NCBI RefSeq assembly: GCF_000011245.1
Contig: NC_004193.1
Span: 1,652,501-1,716,500, forward strand
Direction: 5' to 3'
Source of the DNA: Oceanobacillus iheyensis HTE831
Lineage (GTDB): Bacteria > Bacillota > Bacilli > Bacillales > Amphibacillaceae
DNA: 64,000 nt
Position numbers and translations under genes: made by a program
Shown here: in pieces, positions 37,128 through 48,093 of the stretch
Layout of the letters: each line of letters starts with the position of its first letter
Numbering within the stretch: the stretch's first letter is position 1
The notes under the pieces: generated by a model
What the model was told of the DNA's origin: nothing
The model's input: only the letters and a program-made list of their open reading frames with translations
Database searches by the model: none

Positions 37128-38369
37128 ATGACGCAAGAGAAAGTATTAGTAATTGCCGTAAATCAAACAAAACAAGACGATACTCGATTCCAATCTTCAC
37201 TACATGAACTTGTCTCGTTATGTAAAACAGCTGGTGGTACGGTCGAAGAGGTAATCACTCAAAAGCGCGACCGTATTCACCCTGCTACGTATATGGGGGA
37301 AGGAAAGTTACAAGAAATTCGTGAAATTGTAGAGGATAAAGATATTGACATTGTTGTTGCCAATAATGAATTAGCTGCGGGTCAAATTCGAAACTTATCA
37401 GATGAGTTTGGTGTTCGAGTGCTTGATCGTAGTCAGTTAATTCTTGATATATTTGCAATGCGTGCACAAACCAAGGAAGGGAAACTCCAAGTAGAACTAG
37501 CGCAATTGGAGTATTTGCTTCCTCGTTTGCATGGACAAGGTACACAATTATCTCGACTTGGTGCAGGTATAGGAACAAGAGGGCCAGGTGAAACCAAGCT
37601 AGAGACTGATCGCCGTCACATTGAACGAAGAATTTATGATATAAAACGTCGCCTGCAGCTCGTGGTAAAACAACGTAGTCAATATAGGCAACGTAGGAAA
37701 GCAAATGATGTATTTCAAATCGCAATTGTTGGTTATACCAATGCTGGAAAATCAACACTTTTTAATCGATTAACCAAGAGCAGTTCATTAGAAGAAGATC
37801 AATTATTTGCTACACTCGATCCGTTAACAAGAAGAGTAAAGTTACCATCGGATATGATCTGTTTGATTACAGATACCGTTGGATTTATTCAGGATTTACC
37901 TACAGCGTTAATTGCAGCATTTAAATCCACCTTAGAAGAGGTTGCTGAGGCAGACTTCTTATTACATGTGGTTGATGCATCAGATTCTGATTTGAATCAA
38001 CAGCAAAAGACAGTGCAAAAATTATTGGAAGAACTTAATGCAAATCATATTCCGATGCTTACGGTTTATAATAAAAAAGATTTAATACAAGGGGAAGATT
38101 TTATTGCGAATCAATTTCCGAATGTATTAGTTAGTGCATATGATGAAAATGATCTTCAACATATGATGTTACAAGTTGAATCTATTTTAAAAGAAGAATG
38201 GAATTTTTATACTACTCACGTACATCCAGAAAAAGGAGATTTACTTTATCGGCTAAAAACAGAGACATTAATAACAAACAGAGAATTTAATGAGGACAAG
38301 GAAGAATATGTTGTACAAGGTTTTGTAAGACACAATCATCCTTTAAATCGTTTGGTAGAGGGGAAATAG
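37128..38369 (+). CDS. hflX: GTPase HflX
   Basis: 413 residues. An N-terminal HflX nucleotide-binding domain is followed by a coiled linker (GAGIGTRGPGETKLETDRR). The G domain starts near residue 198: G1 GYTNAGKSTLFN, G3 DTVGF, G4 YNKKD. It is a ribosome-splitting GTPase active under stress. Located 44 bases after spoVK, as ynbA in B. subtilis, and 5 bases before ynbB. Confidence 0.95.
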   Translation: MTQEKVLVIAVNQTKQDDTRFQSSLHELVSLCKTAGGTVEEVITQKRDRIHPATYMGEGKLQEIREIVEDKDIDIVVANNELAAGQIRNLSDEFGVRVLDRSQLILDIFAMRAQTKEGKLQVELAQLEYLLPRLHGQGTQLSRLGAGIGTRGPGETKLETDRRHIERRIYDIKRRLQLVVKQRSQYRQRRKANDVFQIAIVGYTNAGKSTLFNRLTKSSSLEEDQLFATLDPLTRRVKLPSDMICLITDTVGFIQDLPTALIAAFKSTLEEVAEADFLLHVVDASDSDLNQQQKTVQKLLEELNANHIPMLTVYNKKDLIQGEDFIANQFPNVLVSAYDENDLQHMMLQVESILKEEWNFYTTHVHPEKGDLLYRLKTETLITNREFNEDKEEYVVQGFVRHNHPLNRLVEGK

Positions 38370-38374
38370 TCATC

Positions 38375-39613
38375 ATGATGGAATCACTTATAGAACAAGC
38401 AGAACAAGATTGTTCATTACAGCAAAAAGATATACAAAAAAATGTAGAAATTAACCAAAAGCGTGTGCTTAATGCATTTCGTCATCATCGCATCAGTGAT
38501 AGCCATCTCCAAGGAACGACAGGGTATGGATACGATGATATTGGAAGAGATTCTTTAGAAGCGGTTTATGCGGAAGTTTTTGGGGGAGAAGACGCGCTCG
38601 TTCGACCTCAATTAGTCTCTGGAACACATGCTATTACGACTGCTTTATTTGGTGTACTTCGTCCAGGGGATGAGCTAGTTTATATTACTGGCAAGCCATA
38701 CGACACAATGGAAGAAGTAATAGGGAAGCCTGGAAAACAAGAAGGGTCGTTACATGACTTTAATATCGGGTATCGTGAAATTCCTTTACTTGCTGATGGT
38801 TCGGTGAATTACAAGCAAGTGAAAGAAAGTTGGACAAGCAATACGAAGGTAATTGCTATTCAACGTTCGAAAGGATACGATGAACGACCGTCTTATACTG
38901 TAGACCAAATTAGTGAAATGATTCAATTTGTAAAAGGAATTGATCCGTCTGTTATCGTATTTGTTGATAATTGCTATGGAGAATTTACGGAAACAAAGGA
39001 ACCACTCCATGTAGGAGCAGACTTAATGGCGGGGTCACTCATTAAGAATCCTGGTGGGGGCTTGGTCCGCGCAGGTGGATATATTGCTGGAAATAAAGAG
39101 TTAATTCACCTTTGCGCTAATCGTTTAACTGCACCAGGGCTTGGTAAAGAAACCGGAGCGTCATTAGGGATGTTACAAGAGATGTACCAGGGGTTTTTCC
39201 TGGCTCCGCATACGGTTGGAGAAGCGTTAAAAGGAGCGATTTTAACTGCTAGATTTTTAGAGTTAGCAGGATTTAATACTTCTCCGTCGTATTTAGAAAA
39301 GAGAACCGATTTAATTCAAACAGTTATATTTGACGAAGCAGATCAAATGATTGCTTTCTGTCAATCTATACAAGAAAATTCTCCGATCAACTCTTATGTA
39401 AAGCCATATCCAAGTGATATGCCAGGATATGAAGATCAAGTCATCATGGCTGCCGGGACATTTATTCAGGGGTCCAGTATCGAGCTTTCTGCTGACGGCC
39501 CAATTCGTGCACCTTATACTGCTTATGTGCAAGGCGGATTAACTTATACTCATGTTAAAATTGCGCTATTAGAAGCGGTGAAATCCTTAAAAGATAAGGG
39601 TTTAGTTTCTTGA
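38375..39613 (+). CDS. ynbB: PLP-dependent YnbB family protein (methionine gamma-lyase/aluminium-resistance type)
   Basis: 412 residues of a fold-type-I pyridoxal-phosphate enzyme. The probable Schiff-base lysine is in MAGSLIKNPGGGLVRAGGY and the cofactor-binding stretch is GTHAITTALFG. Database names vary between cystathionine beta-lyase-like and methionine gamma-lyase; the true substrate is uncertain. Alternative ATG at 38378. It lies between hflX and glnR as ynbB does in B. subtilis. Confidence 0.88.
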   Translation: MMESLIEQAEQDCSLQQKDIQKNVEINQKRVLNAFRHHRISDSHLQGTTGYGYDDIGRDSLEAVYAEVFGGEDALVRPQLVSGTHAITTALFGVLRPGDELVYITGKPYDTMEEVIGKPGKQEGSLHDFNIGYREIPLLADGSVNYKQVKESWTSNTKVIAIQRSKGYDERPSYTVDQISEMIQFVKGIDPSVIVFVDNCYGEFTETKEPLHVGADLMAGSLIKNPGGGLVRAGGYIAGNKELIHLCANRLTAPGLGKETGASLGMLQEMYQGFFLAPHTVGEALKGAILTARFLELAGFNTSPSYLEKRTDLIQTVIFDEADQMIAFCQSIQENSPINSYVKPYPSDMPGYEDQVIMAAGTFIQGSSIELSADGPIRAPYTAYVQGGLTYTHVKIALLEAVKSLKDKGLVS

Positions 39614-39647
39614 AATTAGGGAAAAAGTAAAGGGACAGACAATTTCA

Positions 39648-39664
39648 TGTTAGAAATACTAACA
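39648..39664. promoter_or_regulatory. GlnR/TnrA operator upstream of glnR
   Basis: TGTTA-GAAATAC-TAACA is a perfect match to TGTNA-N7-TNACA. It ends 5 bases before the -35 box of glnRA, as expected for autorepression of glnRA by GlnR. Confidence 0.92.
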
Positions 39665-39669
39665 TTTGT

Positions 39670-39698
39670 TTGACATATAAGCTGACGTTGAATATAAT
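39670..39698 (+). promoter_or_regulatory. glnRA promoter
   Basis: TTGACA (39670-39675), 17 bases, TATAAT (39693-39698): a full consensus sigma-A promoter immediately downstream of the GlnR operator. Confidence 0.92.
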
Positions 39699-39727
39699 AG
39701 GATTATAAATGAAAAGGGGGTCATCTT

Positions 39728-40126
39728 TTGAATGATAAAGATCGGCGTTCCATGCCCTTATTCTCTATTGGTATTGTTATCAAACTCACAGAATTGACAG
39801 CACGCCAAATACGATACTATGAAGAGAATGAATTAATTGCACCCGAACGAACCAAGGGAAACCAACGTTTGTTTTCATTCAATGATGTTGACCGTTTACT
39901 TGAAATAAAAGATTTACTCGATAAAGGCTTAAATATGGCAGGAATTAAATTGCTGTTAGTTGAAGGTAGAAAAACGGAAGAAACATCTAAAAAAAATGAC
40001 AGCAACATATCTGACAGGGAACTTCGAACTATTCTAAGGAATGAATTGAATGAAGCTGGAAGAATGGGGAAAACAAGTATACGTCAAGGAGAATTAGCTC
40101 GTTTCTTTACGAGCCAACATCAGTAG
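39728..40126 (+). CDS. glnR: Glutamine synthetase repressor GlnR
   Basis: 132 residues from a TTG about 6 bases after AAGGGGGTC. MerR-type helix-turn-helix (about 12-75, TELTARQIRYYEENELIAPERTKGNQRLFS) and the C-terminal tail (DRELRTILRNELNEAGRM...RQGELARFF) that senses feedback-inhibited glutamine synthetase. Co-transcribed with glnA 90 bases downstream. Confidence 0.96.
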   Translation: MNDKDRRSMPLFSIGIVIKLTELTARQIRYYEENELIAPERTKGNQRLFSFNDVDRLLEIKDLLDKGLNMAGIKLLLVEGRKTEETSKKNDSNISDRELRTILRNELNEAGRMGKTSIRQGELARFFTSQHQ

Positions 40127-40215
40127 TAAATTAGAAAAATGATTGTTACGAAATGTAGCGTAGTAAGATTTTTTCTGATCATAAAAATCTAATTTAATTT
40201 ATAGGAGGAGAACGA

Positions 40216-41553
40216 ATGGGTAAGTCATTTACGAAAGACGAAGTTATCAAGCAAATTAAAGAGGAAAACGTTAAGTTTATTCGATTACAATTTACGGATA
40301 TGCTAGGAACAATTAAAAACGTGGAGATTCCATACAGCCAGCTAGATAAGGCTCTAGATAATAAAATGACGTTTGACGGGTCTAGTATTGAAGGTTTTGT
40401 ACGTATAGAAGAATCTGATATGTTGTTATATCCAGATTTGGATACTTTTGTAGTATTTCCTTGGACTTCTGAAAAAGGTAAAGTAGCACGTTTTATTTGT
40501 GATATTTATAATCCAGATGGTACTCCGTTTGAAGGTTGCCCACGTTATAACTTGAAGCGTAACCTTAAAAAGATGGAAGAGTTAGGGTTTGATGCATTCA
40601 ATATTGGTACAGAACCAGAGTTCTTCTTATTTAAATTAGACGAAAAAGGTGAACCAACTCTTGAACTAAATGACCATGGTGGTTATTTTGATCTTGCACC
40701 AACGGACTTGGGTGAAAACTGCCGTCGTGATATCGTACTTGAATTAGAAGAAATGGGCTTTGAAATTGAAGCTTCTCACCACGAAGTTGCTCCAGGTCAG
40801 CATGAAATTGACTTTAAATATTCGGACGCTGTAAAACACGCCGATGACATCCAAACTTTTAAACTAGTAGTTAAAACTATTGCTAGAAAGCATAATCTGC
40901 ACGCTACTTTCATGCCGAAACCATTATTCGGTGTAAACGGGTCTGGTATGCACGTGAATATGTCCCTATTCAACGGGAAAGAAAATGCATTCTACGACAC
41001 AAGTGGTGAGCTAGAGTTGAGCAATACTGCTTATCAGTTTATTGCTGGTATCATTAAGCACGCTACAAACTTTACAGCAGTTACTAACCCTACTGTAAAC
41101 TCTTATAAGCGTCTAGTACCAGGTTATGAAGCACCTTGTTATGTTGCTTGGTCTGGTTCTAACCGTAGTCCGTTAATTCGTATTCCAAGCTCTCGTGGTC
41201 TAAGTACACGTATTGAAGTGCGTAGTGTAGATCCGGCTGCTAACCCATACATGGCTCTATCAGTACTACTTGCATCAGGATTAGATGGTATTGAACAAGG
41301 TTTAGAAGCTCCAGAATCTGTAGATCGCAACATCTATGTTATGGATAAAGCTGAGCGTGAAGCTAATGGTGTTCAAGATCTTCCGGCAACATTGAAAGAT
41401 GCGATGGAAAACTTGAAAAAAGATAAGATTCTTGTTGATTCTCTTGGTGAACACCTATTCGAACACTTTATTGAAGCAAAAGAAATTGAATGGGATATGT
41501 TCCGTACAACTGTACACCCTTGGGAACGTGAACAATATTTATCAAATTACTAA
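40216..41553 (+). CDS. glnA: Glutamine synthetase type I-alpha
   Basis: 445 residues. Signatures: [11 protein letters not shown] (beta-grasp), [23 protein letters not shown] and the flap region [11 protein letters not shown]. It makes glutamine from glutamate and ammonia. Its feedback-inhibited form activates GlnR, encoded just upstream. GGAGGAG precedes the ATG. A terminator follows. Confidence 0.98.
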   Translation: MGKSFTKDEVIKQIKEENVKFIRLQFTDMLGTIKNVEIPYSQLDKALDNKMTFDGSSIEGFVRIEESDMLLYPDLDTFVVFPWTSEKGKVARFICDIYNPDGTPFEGCPRYNLKRNLKKMEELGFDAFNIGTEPEFFLFKLDEKGEPTLELNDHGGYFDLAPTDLGENCRRDIVLELEEMGFEIEASHHEVAPGQHEIDFKYSDAVKHADDIQTFKLVVKTIARKHNLHATFMPKPLFGVNGSGMHVNMSLFNGKENAFYDTSGELELSNTAYQFIAGIIKHATNFTAVTNPTVNSYKRLVPGYEAPCYVAWSGSNRSPLIRIPSSRGLSTRIEVRSVDPAANPYMALSVLLASGLDGIEQGLEAPESVDRNIYVMDKAEREANGVQDLPATLKDAMENLKKDKILVDSLGEHLFEHFIEAKEIEWDMFRTTVHPWEREQYLSNY

Positions 41554-41638
41554 TCTTGATAAAAAAGTGTATTACACAGGTTGGGTAATTCCGAGTTAGT
41601 AGATTCTTTCTACCCGACAATTATTATTACATTTTGAA

Positions 41639-41682
41639 GATACTGGCAAAGTACTTATCGTGCTTGTCAGTATCTTTTTTGT
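41639..41682 (+). terminator. Intrinsic terminator after glnA
   Basis: GATACTGGCAA and TTGTCAGTATC form a stem with further pairing inside, followed by TTTTTT. Confidence 0.85.
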
Positions 41683-41939
41683 ATTTTATGAAATGTACTT
41701 ATAAAATGCATCTAATCCAATAAGTAAATATTTGTGTATCTGAACAATATTAAATCAATCAGAATATAATTAAAAAACTTGGGTTTAATTTTTATTTGTT
41801 AAATTATTCGAATTTAAAATTAAATTTATTTTATCAATAAGTTATTAAGATATAGGAAATAAGCCGTTTTAATGGAAAGCAGTTCTCGAAATCAATGTAG
41901 TTATTTATTTCTAATTATCAAACTTTTTTAAATTTACTG
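41683..41939. other. AT-rich gap between glnA and the sulfate operon
   Basis: About 260 very AT-rich bases with no gene, riboswitch core or repeat that I can support. The cysH promoter region follows. Confidence 0.5.
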
Positions 41940-42008
41940 TTGACTTTGTTATTTTTTAGCGGTAAAATGCATACAATTCACATTGTATTACTATGAATTA
42001 TATTCATA
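41940..42008 (+). promoter_or_regulatory. Promoter and candidate operator of the sulfate-assimilation operon
   Basis: TTGACT (41940-41945), 17 bases, TAAAAT (41963-41968). About 24 bases downstream is a perfect dyad, TATGAAT-TAT-ATTCATA (41992-42008), near the expected start of the transcript and therefore a likely repressor site. It does not match the S-box, and I cannot name the regulator. Confidence 0.65.
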
Positions 42009-42071
42009 AGAGAAGACGCGATTAAACCGAATTCAATCTGCATGTATTATAACGTCTAGGAGGGATGTTAA

Positions 42072-42794
42072 ATGGGTGGCTATTCAGTTACCTATAGTAA
42101 TTTTGTTAAGGATCCATATAAAGACTGGTTTCCTGACGATGAGACGAATGGTGCTTCAAAAATATTGCAATGGGCTTATGAAGTATATGGAACGGATATC
42201 GTATATGCTTGCAGCTTTGGAGCGGAAGGAATGGTGCTGATCGATCTCATTTCGAAGACACAAAAGAATGCTGATATTGTCTTTCTTGATACTGATCTTC
42301 ATTTTCAGGAAACATATGACCTGATAGAAGATATAAAAGTGAAATACCCAACACTCAACATTCATATCAAGAAGCCTGATTTAACGTTGGAAGAGCAGGC
42401 AGCCGAACATGGTTCAGCTTTATGGAAGCGTCAGCCAGACCAATGCTGTTATATTCGTAAAATTAAGCCATTAGAGGATGCATTAAGTGGTGCACCAGCA
42501 TGGATATCTGGTCTACGGAGAGAACAGTCCGTATCAAGAAGCAAAACAGATTTTATAAACAAAGATGAACGGTTTAAATCTATCAAAGTTTGTCCCTTAA
42601 TTCATTGGACGTGGGACGATGTATGGGAGTATATCAAAGACAATAACTTACCGTACAATGAATTACATGATAATGGATATCCGAGTATTGGGTGTATTCC
42701 TTGTACTTCCCAAGTGAGTGATTCCTCTGATTCACGTGCAGGAAGATGGGCGGGTACCCAAAAGACGGAATGTGGTCTCCATACTTCCGATTAA
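42072..42794 (+). CDS. cysH: Phosphoadenylyl/adenylyl-sulfate reductase (thioredoxin-dependent)
   Basis: 240 residues. The cysteine pattern is the iron-sulfur kind: CC in [12 protein letters not shown], CxxC in IGCIPC, then the catalytic ECGLHTSD end. This type uses APS (and in Bacillus also PAPS) and carries a [4Fe-4S] cluster. It reduces activated sulfate to sulfite for CysJI, encoded next. First gene of an 11-kb operon, with AGGAGGG before the ATG. Confidence 0.94.
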   Translation: MGGYSVTYSNFVKDPYKDWFPDDETNGASKILQWAYEVYGTDIVYACSFGAEGMVLIDLISKTQKNADIVFLDTDLHFQETYDLIEDIKVKYPTLNIHIKKPDLTLEEQAAEHGSALWKRQPDQCCYIRKIKPLEDALSGAPAWISGLRREQSVSRSKTDFINKDERFKSIKVCPLIHWTWDDVWEYIKDNNLPYNELHDNGYPSIGCIPCTSQVSDSSDSRAGRWAGTQKTECGLHTSD

Positions 42795-42913
42795 TTACTG
42801 GAAAGTTCTTTATTTTTAAGAAGATGCCTTTTTTATAAAATCCGAGTAAATTGATATGTAAACTTATGAAATTAAAAATTACTTGATGTATCTATAACGT
42901 GAGGTGGAATATA

Positions 42914-44755
42914 TTGCTGTTACAAGAAACAAACAGTCCGTTTAATAAAGAACAGTCTGACTATCTTAATAAGTTACTACCGACGTTAACGGAGAGTCAG
43001 CGTATTTGGCTAAGTGGTTACCTGTCAGCTAAACAGTTAGCTGACAGTGATACCAAAGCCCAACAATCAACCAATCCGATTTTAGCCCATGAACAGTCAT
43101 TAAAGCCAGTCAATGAAACAAAGTTAAGGGATGTAACCATTCTTTATGGTTCAGAGACTGGAAATGGAGAGACAATTGCAAAGGACTTGGGAGAAAAAGT
43201 AGAATCAAGAGATTTTAAAGTCACTATTTCCTCTATGGATAACTTTAAAGCGAAGGATCTTAAGAAAGTGCAGGATATTTTCATCATTACAGCAACGCAT
43301 GGTGAAGGTGATCCTCCTGAGAATGCAATATCTTTTCATGAATTTCTCCATGGTAGAAAAGCACCGAAACTGAAAGATGTTAGGTTCTCTGTTCTCTCAC
43401 TTGGTGATCAGTCGTATGAATTCTTTTGCCAGACTGGAAAGGAGTTTGATAATCGTTTAGAAGAGTTAGGAGGGGATAGGCTCTATCCGAGAGTAGATTG
43501 TGATGTGGATTTTGATGACCTGGCAGCTGAATGGATAGACGGCGTACTTCATGAATTATCTAAAGCAAAATCCGCGCATGATCCAGAGTTATCCGAGACC
43601 TCTACAGAAATTGATACGGAAGGTCCAGTCTATTCAAGAACGAATCCATTCCACGCGGAAGTGTTGGAGAATTTGAATCTTAATGGTGAAGGATCCAATA
43701 AAGAGACGTATCATATGGAGTTATCTATTGAGGATGCAAATTTTGAATTTGAGATAGGGGACAGTCTCGGTATTTATCCTAAAAATAATCCTGATATGGT
43801 GGAGCAGCTTATCACTGGGTTGAATTTCGAACCTGAAGGAAGTGTATCGATTAACAAACAAGGAGAAAGACGATCGTTACGAGAAGCATTGTTGACCAAT
43901 TTTGAAATATCTAGAATCACAAAACCTTTATTGGAAAAAGCTGCACAGTATTTCAATAATAATAATCTAAAGGATCTTGTAACGCCGGAAAAAGTCGAAG
44001 AACAAAAAGCCTATATCCAAGGCAGGGATGTCATCGATTTAATTACGGATTATCCGCCAGTGGATATGACACCAGAAGAATTTATTCAGATTCTAAGGAA
44101 AATGCCGGCAAGATTGTATTCTATTTCAAGCAGTTTTAGAGCAAATCCGGATGAAGTACATATCACTGTCGCAAAAGCCATTTATACAGGTAACAGGCAA
44201 GAACAGGCTGGTGTTTGCTCTGGACAATGTGCGGAAAGGGTAACCCCTGGAGATCTATTGCCGATATACATCCATCGTAATCCGAATTTTAAGTTTCCAA
44301 ATGATGTTGATACACCTGTAATCATGATTGGACCTGGCACAGGAGTGGCACCCTACAGATCCCTGCTAGAGGAACGTGAAGAAATAGGAGCAAATGGCAG
44401 AACTTGGCTATTTTATGGGGATCAGCATTTTGCCACTGACTTTCTCTATCAAGTAGAATGGCAAAACTGGCTGAAAAAAGGAGTACTGACCAAGATGGAT
44501 GTGGCCTTCTCGCGAGACAGTGCGGATAAAGTGTATGTGCAACATCGAATGTTGGAGCATAGCAAGGAACTTTTTCAATGGTTGCAAGATGGAGCAAATA
44601 TCTATGTATGTGGAGATGAAAAGTATATGGCAAATGATGTTCACCAAATGCTTTCAACAATTATTCAAAAGGAAGGAAGATACAGTTTTGAGGAAGCAGA
44701 AGCATATTTGACTGATATGCGAAAACAGAAACGATACCAACGAGACGTGTATTGA
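42914..44755 (+). CDS. cysJ: Sulfite reductase (NADPH) flavoprotein alpha subunit
   Basis: 613 residues from the TTG after GAGGTGGAA; the frame is open five codons upstream to a GTG. Domains in order: flavodoxin-like FMN domain (about 75-215, LYGSETGNGETIAKDL), FAD domain with connector (RLYSISSSF) and NADPH domain (GPGTGVAPYRSLLEER, CGDEKYMANDVH), ending KRYQRDVY. It passes electrons to CysI, 30 bases downstream. Confidence 0.96.
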   Translation: MLLQETNSPFNKEQSDYLNKLLPTLTESQRIWLSGYLSAKQLADSDTKAQQSTNPILAHEQSLKPVNETKLRDVTILYGSETGNGETIAKDLGEKVESRDFKVTISSMDNFKAKDLKKVQDIFIITATHGEGDPPENAISFHEFLHGRKAPKLKDVRFSVLSLGDQSYEFFCQTGKEFDNRLEELGGDRLYPRVDCDVDFDDLAAEWIDGVLHELSKAKSAHDPELSETSTEIDTEGPVYSRTNPFHAEVLENLNLNGEGSNKETYHMELSIEDANFEFEIGDSLGIYPKNNPDMVEQLITGLNFEPEGSVSINKQGERRSLREALLTNFEISRITKPLLEKAAQYFNNNNLKDLVTPEKVEEQKAYIQGRDVIDLITDYPPVDMTPEEFIQILRKMPARLYSISSSFRANPDEVHITVAKAIYTGNRQEQAGVCSGQCAERVTPGDLLPIYIHRNPNFKFPNDVDTPVIMIGPGTGVAPYRSLLEEREEIGANGRTWLFYGDQHFATDFLYQVEWQNWLKKGVLTKMDVAFSRDSADKVYVQHRMLEHSKELFQWLQDGANIYVCGDEKYMANDVHQMLSTIIQKEGRYSFEEAEAYLTDMRKQKRYQRDVY

Positions 44756-44784
44756 AATAAGTATACGAAAAAGGAGTTGAAAGA

Positions 44785-46515
44785 GTGACGAAATCTAATA
44801 TTTCTAAAGATAACGGTCCATTGGATGAAGTGGAGGGTATTAAGGAGAGAAGTAACTTTTTGCGGGGCACCATTGCAGAGGGATTGGAAGACCGAATTAC
44901 CGGAGCGATTTCAGATGAAGATAATAAACTTTTAAAGTTTCACGGGAGCTATCAACAGGATGATAGGGATTTACGTGATGAAAGACGTCGTAAAAAACTA
45001 GAACCGGCATACCAGTTTATGATTCGTGTGCGTACTCCAGGAGGTGTCACGACGCCTGAACAGTGGCTGGTGATGGATGACTTAGCTCATAAATATGCAA
45101 ATGGATCAATGCGGTTAACCACCAGACAAACATTTCAACTACATGGCATTGTGAAATGGGATTTGAAGAAGACCATGCAGGGTATGAATCAGGCATTGAT
45201 GACCACAATTGCAGCATGTGGGGATATAAATAGGAATGTCATGTGTAATGTTAATCCAGAACAGTCAGATGTACATGCAGAGGTATATGAGTGGTCGAAG
45301 AAAGTTAGTGATCACTTGTTACCGGAGACCAATGCTTATCATGAAATTTGGTTGGAAGACAAGAAGATTGTAGATAGCCGTGAAGAAAGTGAACCAATCT
45401 ATGGATCGACCTACCTTCCTAGGAAATTCAAGATTGGTATTGCGGTTCCTCCATCGAATGATATCGACATTTATTCTCAAGATTTGGGCTTTATAGCAAT
45501 CGTGGAGGAAGGGAAATTGTTGGGCTTTAATGTTGCTGTTGGCGGGGGTATGGGAATGACCCATGGTGATACAAATACCTATCCACAGATATCTCGGGTA
45601 ATCGGGTTTTGTGTGCCTGAGAAGGTCACCGAAGTTGCTGAAAAAGTAGTAACGATTCAAAGGGATTTTGGAAACCGTTCGAACAGAAAAAATGCTCGTT
45701 TTAAATATACGATTGATAGCAGAGGAATAGATTGGTTTATAGATGAATTGAACGAAAGGTTAGGTTGGGAGCTAGAAGGCAAACGACACTATGAATTTGA
45801 TTCTAATGGCGACAGTTATGGATGGATAGAAGGAAAAGATTATTGGCATCTAACCTTATTTATTCAGAATGGCCGAATAAAAGATGTTGAGGATTATCCG
45901 TTAATGACGGGGTTACGAGAAATTGCAAAGGTGCATACAGGCGACTTCCGTCTGACTCCGAATCAAAATCTTATAATCGCAAATGTATCCAGTGATAACA
46001 AGAAACAAATCAATGATCTGGTAGAAAAATTTAATCTTACTGAAGGAAAGACATATTCCGGGCTTAGGAGAAATTCAATGGCATGTGTTGCATTCCCAAC
46101 ATGTGGGCTTGCCATGGCGGAATCAGAAAGGTACTTGCCGGAGCTTTTGGATAAAATCGAGGTCATACTTGACGAATCAGGTCTTCGTGAGGAAGAAATA
46201 GTCATCCGTATGTCAGGTTGTCCAAATGGTTGTTCACGTCCTGCATTGGCCGAAATCGCCTTTATTGGAAAAGCTCCTGGAAAATACAATATGTATTTGG
46301 GCGGGAGCTTTAATGGAAGTCGGCTTAACAAACTTTACAAGGAAAATATAGGCGAAGAGGAGATTCTGAACACATTGCGCCCTATATTTATAGACTTTGC
46401 TAAGGATAAACAGAAAGATGAACACTTTGGTGATTTTGTGATTCGTGCTGGATACGTGGAAGAAGTTAAATCTGGTTTGGATTTTCATTCTAGCAAGGAA
46501 GACGTACGTAGTTGA
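44785..46515 (+). CDS. cysI: Sulfite reductase (NADPH) hemoprotein beta subunit
   Basis: 576 residues from a GTG after AAAAAGGAG. Two ferredoxin-like halves and the siroheme/[4Fe-4S] ligands [13 protein letters not shown] and [10 protein letters not shown]. It reduces sulfite to sulfide with six electrons. Siroheme is supplied by the three genes that follow in the same operon. Confidence 0.97.
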   Translation: MTKSNISKDNGPLDEVEGIKERSNFLRGTIAEGLEDRITGAISDEDNKLLKFHGSYQQDDRDLRDERRRKKLEPAYQFMIRVRTPGGVTTPEQWLVMDDLAHKYANGSMRLTTRQTFQLHGIVKWDLKKTMQGMNQALMTTIAACGDINRNVMCNVNPEQSDVHAEVYEWSKKVSDHLLPETNAYHEIWLEDKKIVDSREESEPIYGSTYLPRKFKIGIAVPPSNDIDIYSQDLGFIAIVEEGKLLGFNVAVGGGMGMTHGDTNTYPQISRVIGFCVPEKVTEVAEKVVTIQRDFGNRSNRKNARFKYTIDSRGIDWFIDELNERLGWELEGKRHYEFDSNGDSYGWIEGKDYWHLTLFIQNGRIKDVEDYPLMTGLREIAKVHTGDFRLTPNQNLIIANVSSDNKKQINDLVEKFNLTEGKTYSGLRRNSMACVAFPTCGLAMAESERYLPELLDKIEVILDESGLREEEIVIRMSGCPNGCSRPALAEIAFIGKAPGKYNMYLGGSFNGSRLNKLYKENIGEEEILNTLRPIFIDFAKDKQKDEHFGDFVIRAGYVEEVKSGLDFHSSKEDVRS

Positions 46516-46542
46516 TAACGACTCTGGAAGGGAAGTGAAAGA

Positions 46543-47316
46543 ATGGGGAAGGTTTATTTAGTTGGAGCCGGTCCTGGTGACCCGGAACTGATTACGCTCA
46601 AAGGCTTAAAAGCAATTCAGCAATCTGACATTATCTTATATGACAGACTAGTGAATGAGGAGTTATTAGGCTACGCTTCTAAGAATGCCGAGTTGATATA
46701 TTGTGGTAAGAGTCCAGAACACCATTCACTTACGCAGGACAATATAAACAAATTACTCTGCGCATATGCGAAGGAGGATAAAATTGTCACGAGACTAAAA
46801 GGCGGTGATCCGTTTATCTTTGGGAGAGGTGGGGAAGAAGCGATGGTTCTAAGAGAAAATGGATTGATTTTTGAAATCATTCCTGGAATTACTTCTGGTT
46901 CCGCTGCTCCTACCTATGCTGGTATACCTTTAACCCATCGGGACTACAGTTCTTCCGTATCTTTTGTATCTGGGGTTAGTAAAACTGGTGAGGAGCATGA
47001 AAGATATTGGGAACATCTTGCGAAAAGTTCAGATACTCTTTGCATTTATATGGGAGTGAAAAGCTTACCAGAGATTTGTGAACGATTAATCCGCTATGGC
47101 CGTCATTCCACAACACCAATTGCAGTTATTCATTGGGGAACGACTGAAATGCAACAAACCGTCACAGGGACATTGGAAGATATCACCCATGTTACAGAAA
47201 AGTTAAAAAATCCTTCCATGATTATTATCGGTGAAGTAGTGCGACTTAGGGATGAGATTCAATGGTTTAATGAGGAAACGATAGAACACTTTAATCCAGA
47301 AGTGGTTATTGGATAG
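46543..47316 (+). CDS. sumT: Uroporphyrinogen-III C-methyltransferase
   Basis: 257 residues. SAM-binding start YLVGAGPGDPELITLKGLKAI and the family motif RLKGGDPFIFGRGGEE. It converts uroporphyrinogen III to precorrin-2 for siroheme. Equivalent to ylnD (cobA) in B. subtilis. Followed by the chelatase with 15 bases between. Confidence 0.95.
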   Translation: MGKVYLVGAGPGDPELITLKGLKAIQQSDIILYDRLVNEELLGYASKNAELIYCGKSPEHHSLTQDNINKLLCAYAKEDKIVTRLKGGDPFIFGRGGEEAMVLRENGLIFEIIPGITSGSAAPTYAGIPLTHRDYSSSVSFVSGVSKTGEEHERYWEHLAKSSDTLCIYMGVKSLPEICERLIRYGRHSTTPIAVIHWGTTEMQQTVTGTLEDITHVTEKLKNPSMIIIGEVVRLRDEIQWFNEETIEHFNPEVVIG

Positions 47317-47331
47317 TTGGGAGGTGCAGTT

Positions 47332-48078
47332 GTGCAAGGGGTGCTTTATGTCAGTCACGGTAGTCGTATACCTGAAGCAACAGCAGATGCAATTGCTTTT
47401 ATTAATCAAGTGAAAAAACAGATTGGTATTCCATTGCAGGAAACTTGTTTTCTGGAAATTTCCGAACCAGATGTCGGGCAGGGCATCAATAAGCTCTTAA
47501 AAAAAGGAGCGACGAAGATTGCTATTGTACCTGTCCTCCTATTACGTGCCGGGCATTACTATCAGGATATTCCAGAAGAAGTCGAACGAATTAAAGTTGA
47601 ATTTCCTTCTATACAATTTACCTATGGGGAACCACTTGGCGTACAAACCCGTTTGACGAATGTTTTGGCAGAGCGGGTGGGAGAAACAAATATTAAGGTC
47701 CGTAAAGGTTCAAAAATCCTGCTTGTTGGCCGGGGAAGCCGTAGCCCCCAAACGAAAAAAGATATTGAGCAAATTGCATCGAATTTGCAGATGAAAATGA
47801 ACGTGCATGTCGATGTCTGTTATTTGGCTGCGTGCAGTCCTTCGTTTGAACAAGGATTAAGGTCCTCATTGGAAGAGGAAGGTTACTCACGTGTTTTTGT
47901 CCTACCATATTTATGGTTTACAGGGGTATTGTTTCAATCTATGGAAAGTGAAATCAACAATATGGAGAAGAAGGAAAAGAATTTTATTCTCTGTCGTCAA
48001 TTGTCTGATCATCCAATTATGGTCGAAGCATTGAAAGAACGAGTTTTAGAAGCAATTCATTCAAATACAAACTTATAG
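47332..48078 (+). CDS. sirB: Sirohydrochlorin ferrochelatase (CbiX/SirB type)
   Basis: About 248 residues from the GTG after GGGAGG; a TTG at 47317 would add five. Two CbiX-like repeats, each with an active-site start (VLYVSHGSRIPEA and LLVGRGSRSPQTK). It inserts iron into sirohydrochlorin. Equivalent to ylnE. Confidence 0.92.
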   Translation: MQGVLYVSHGSRIPEATADAIAFINQVKKQIGIPLQETCFLEISEPDVGQGINKLLKKGATKIAIVPVLLLRAGHYYQDIPEEVERIKVEFPSIQFTYGEPLGVQTRLTNVLAERVGETNIKVRKGSKILLVGRGSRSPQTKKDIEQIASNLQMKMNVHVDVCYLAACSPSFEQGLRSSLEEEGYSRVFVLPYLWFTGVLFQSMESEINNMEKKEKNFILCRQLSDHPIMVEALKERVLEAIHSNTNL

Positions 48079-48093
48079 AGGGGAGGTTAGATA

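Noticed and set aside
40150..40170. Second GlnR operator before glnA
   Set aside because: TGTTA-CGAAATG-TAGCG misses two bases of the second arm, and glnA is already served by the glnRA promoter.
41683..42071. S-box (SAM) or T-box riboswitch before cysH
   Set aside because: Neither the S-box core nor a T-box sequence GGTGGTACCGCG is present, and there is no terminator next to the start codon.
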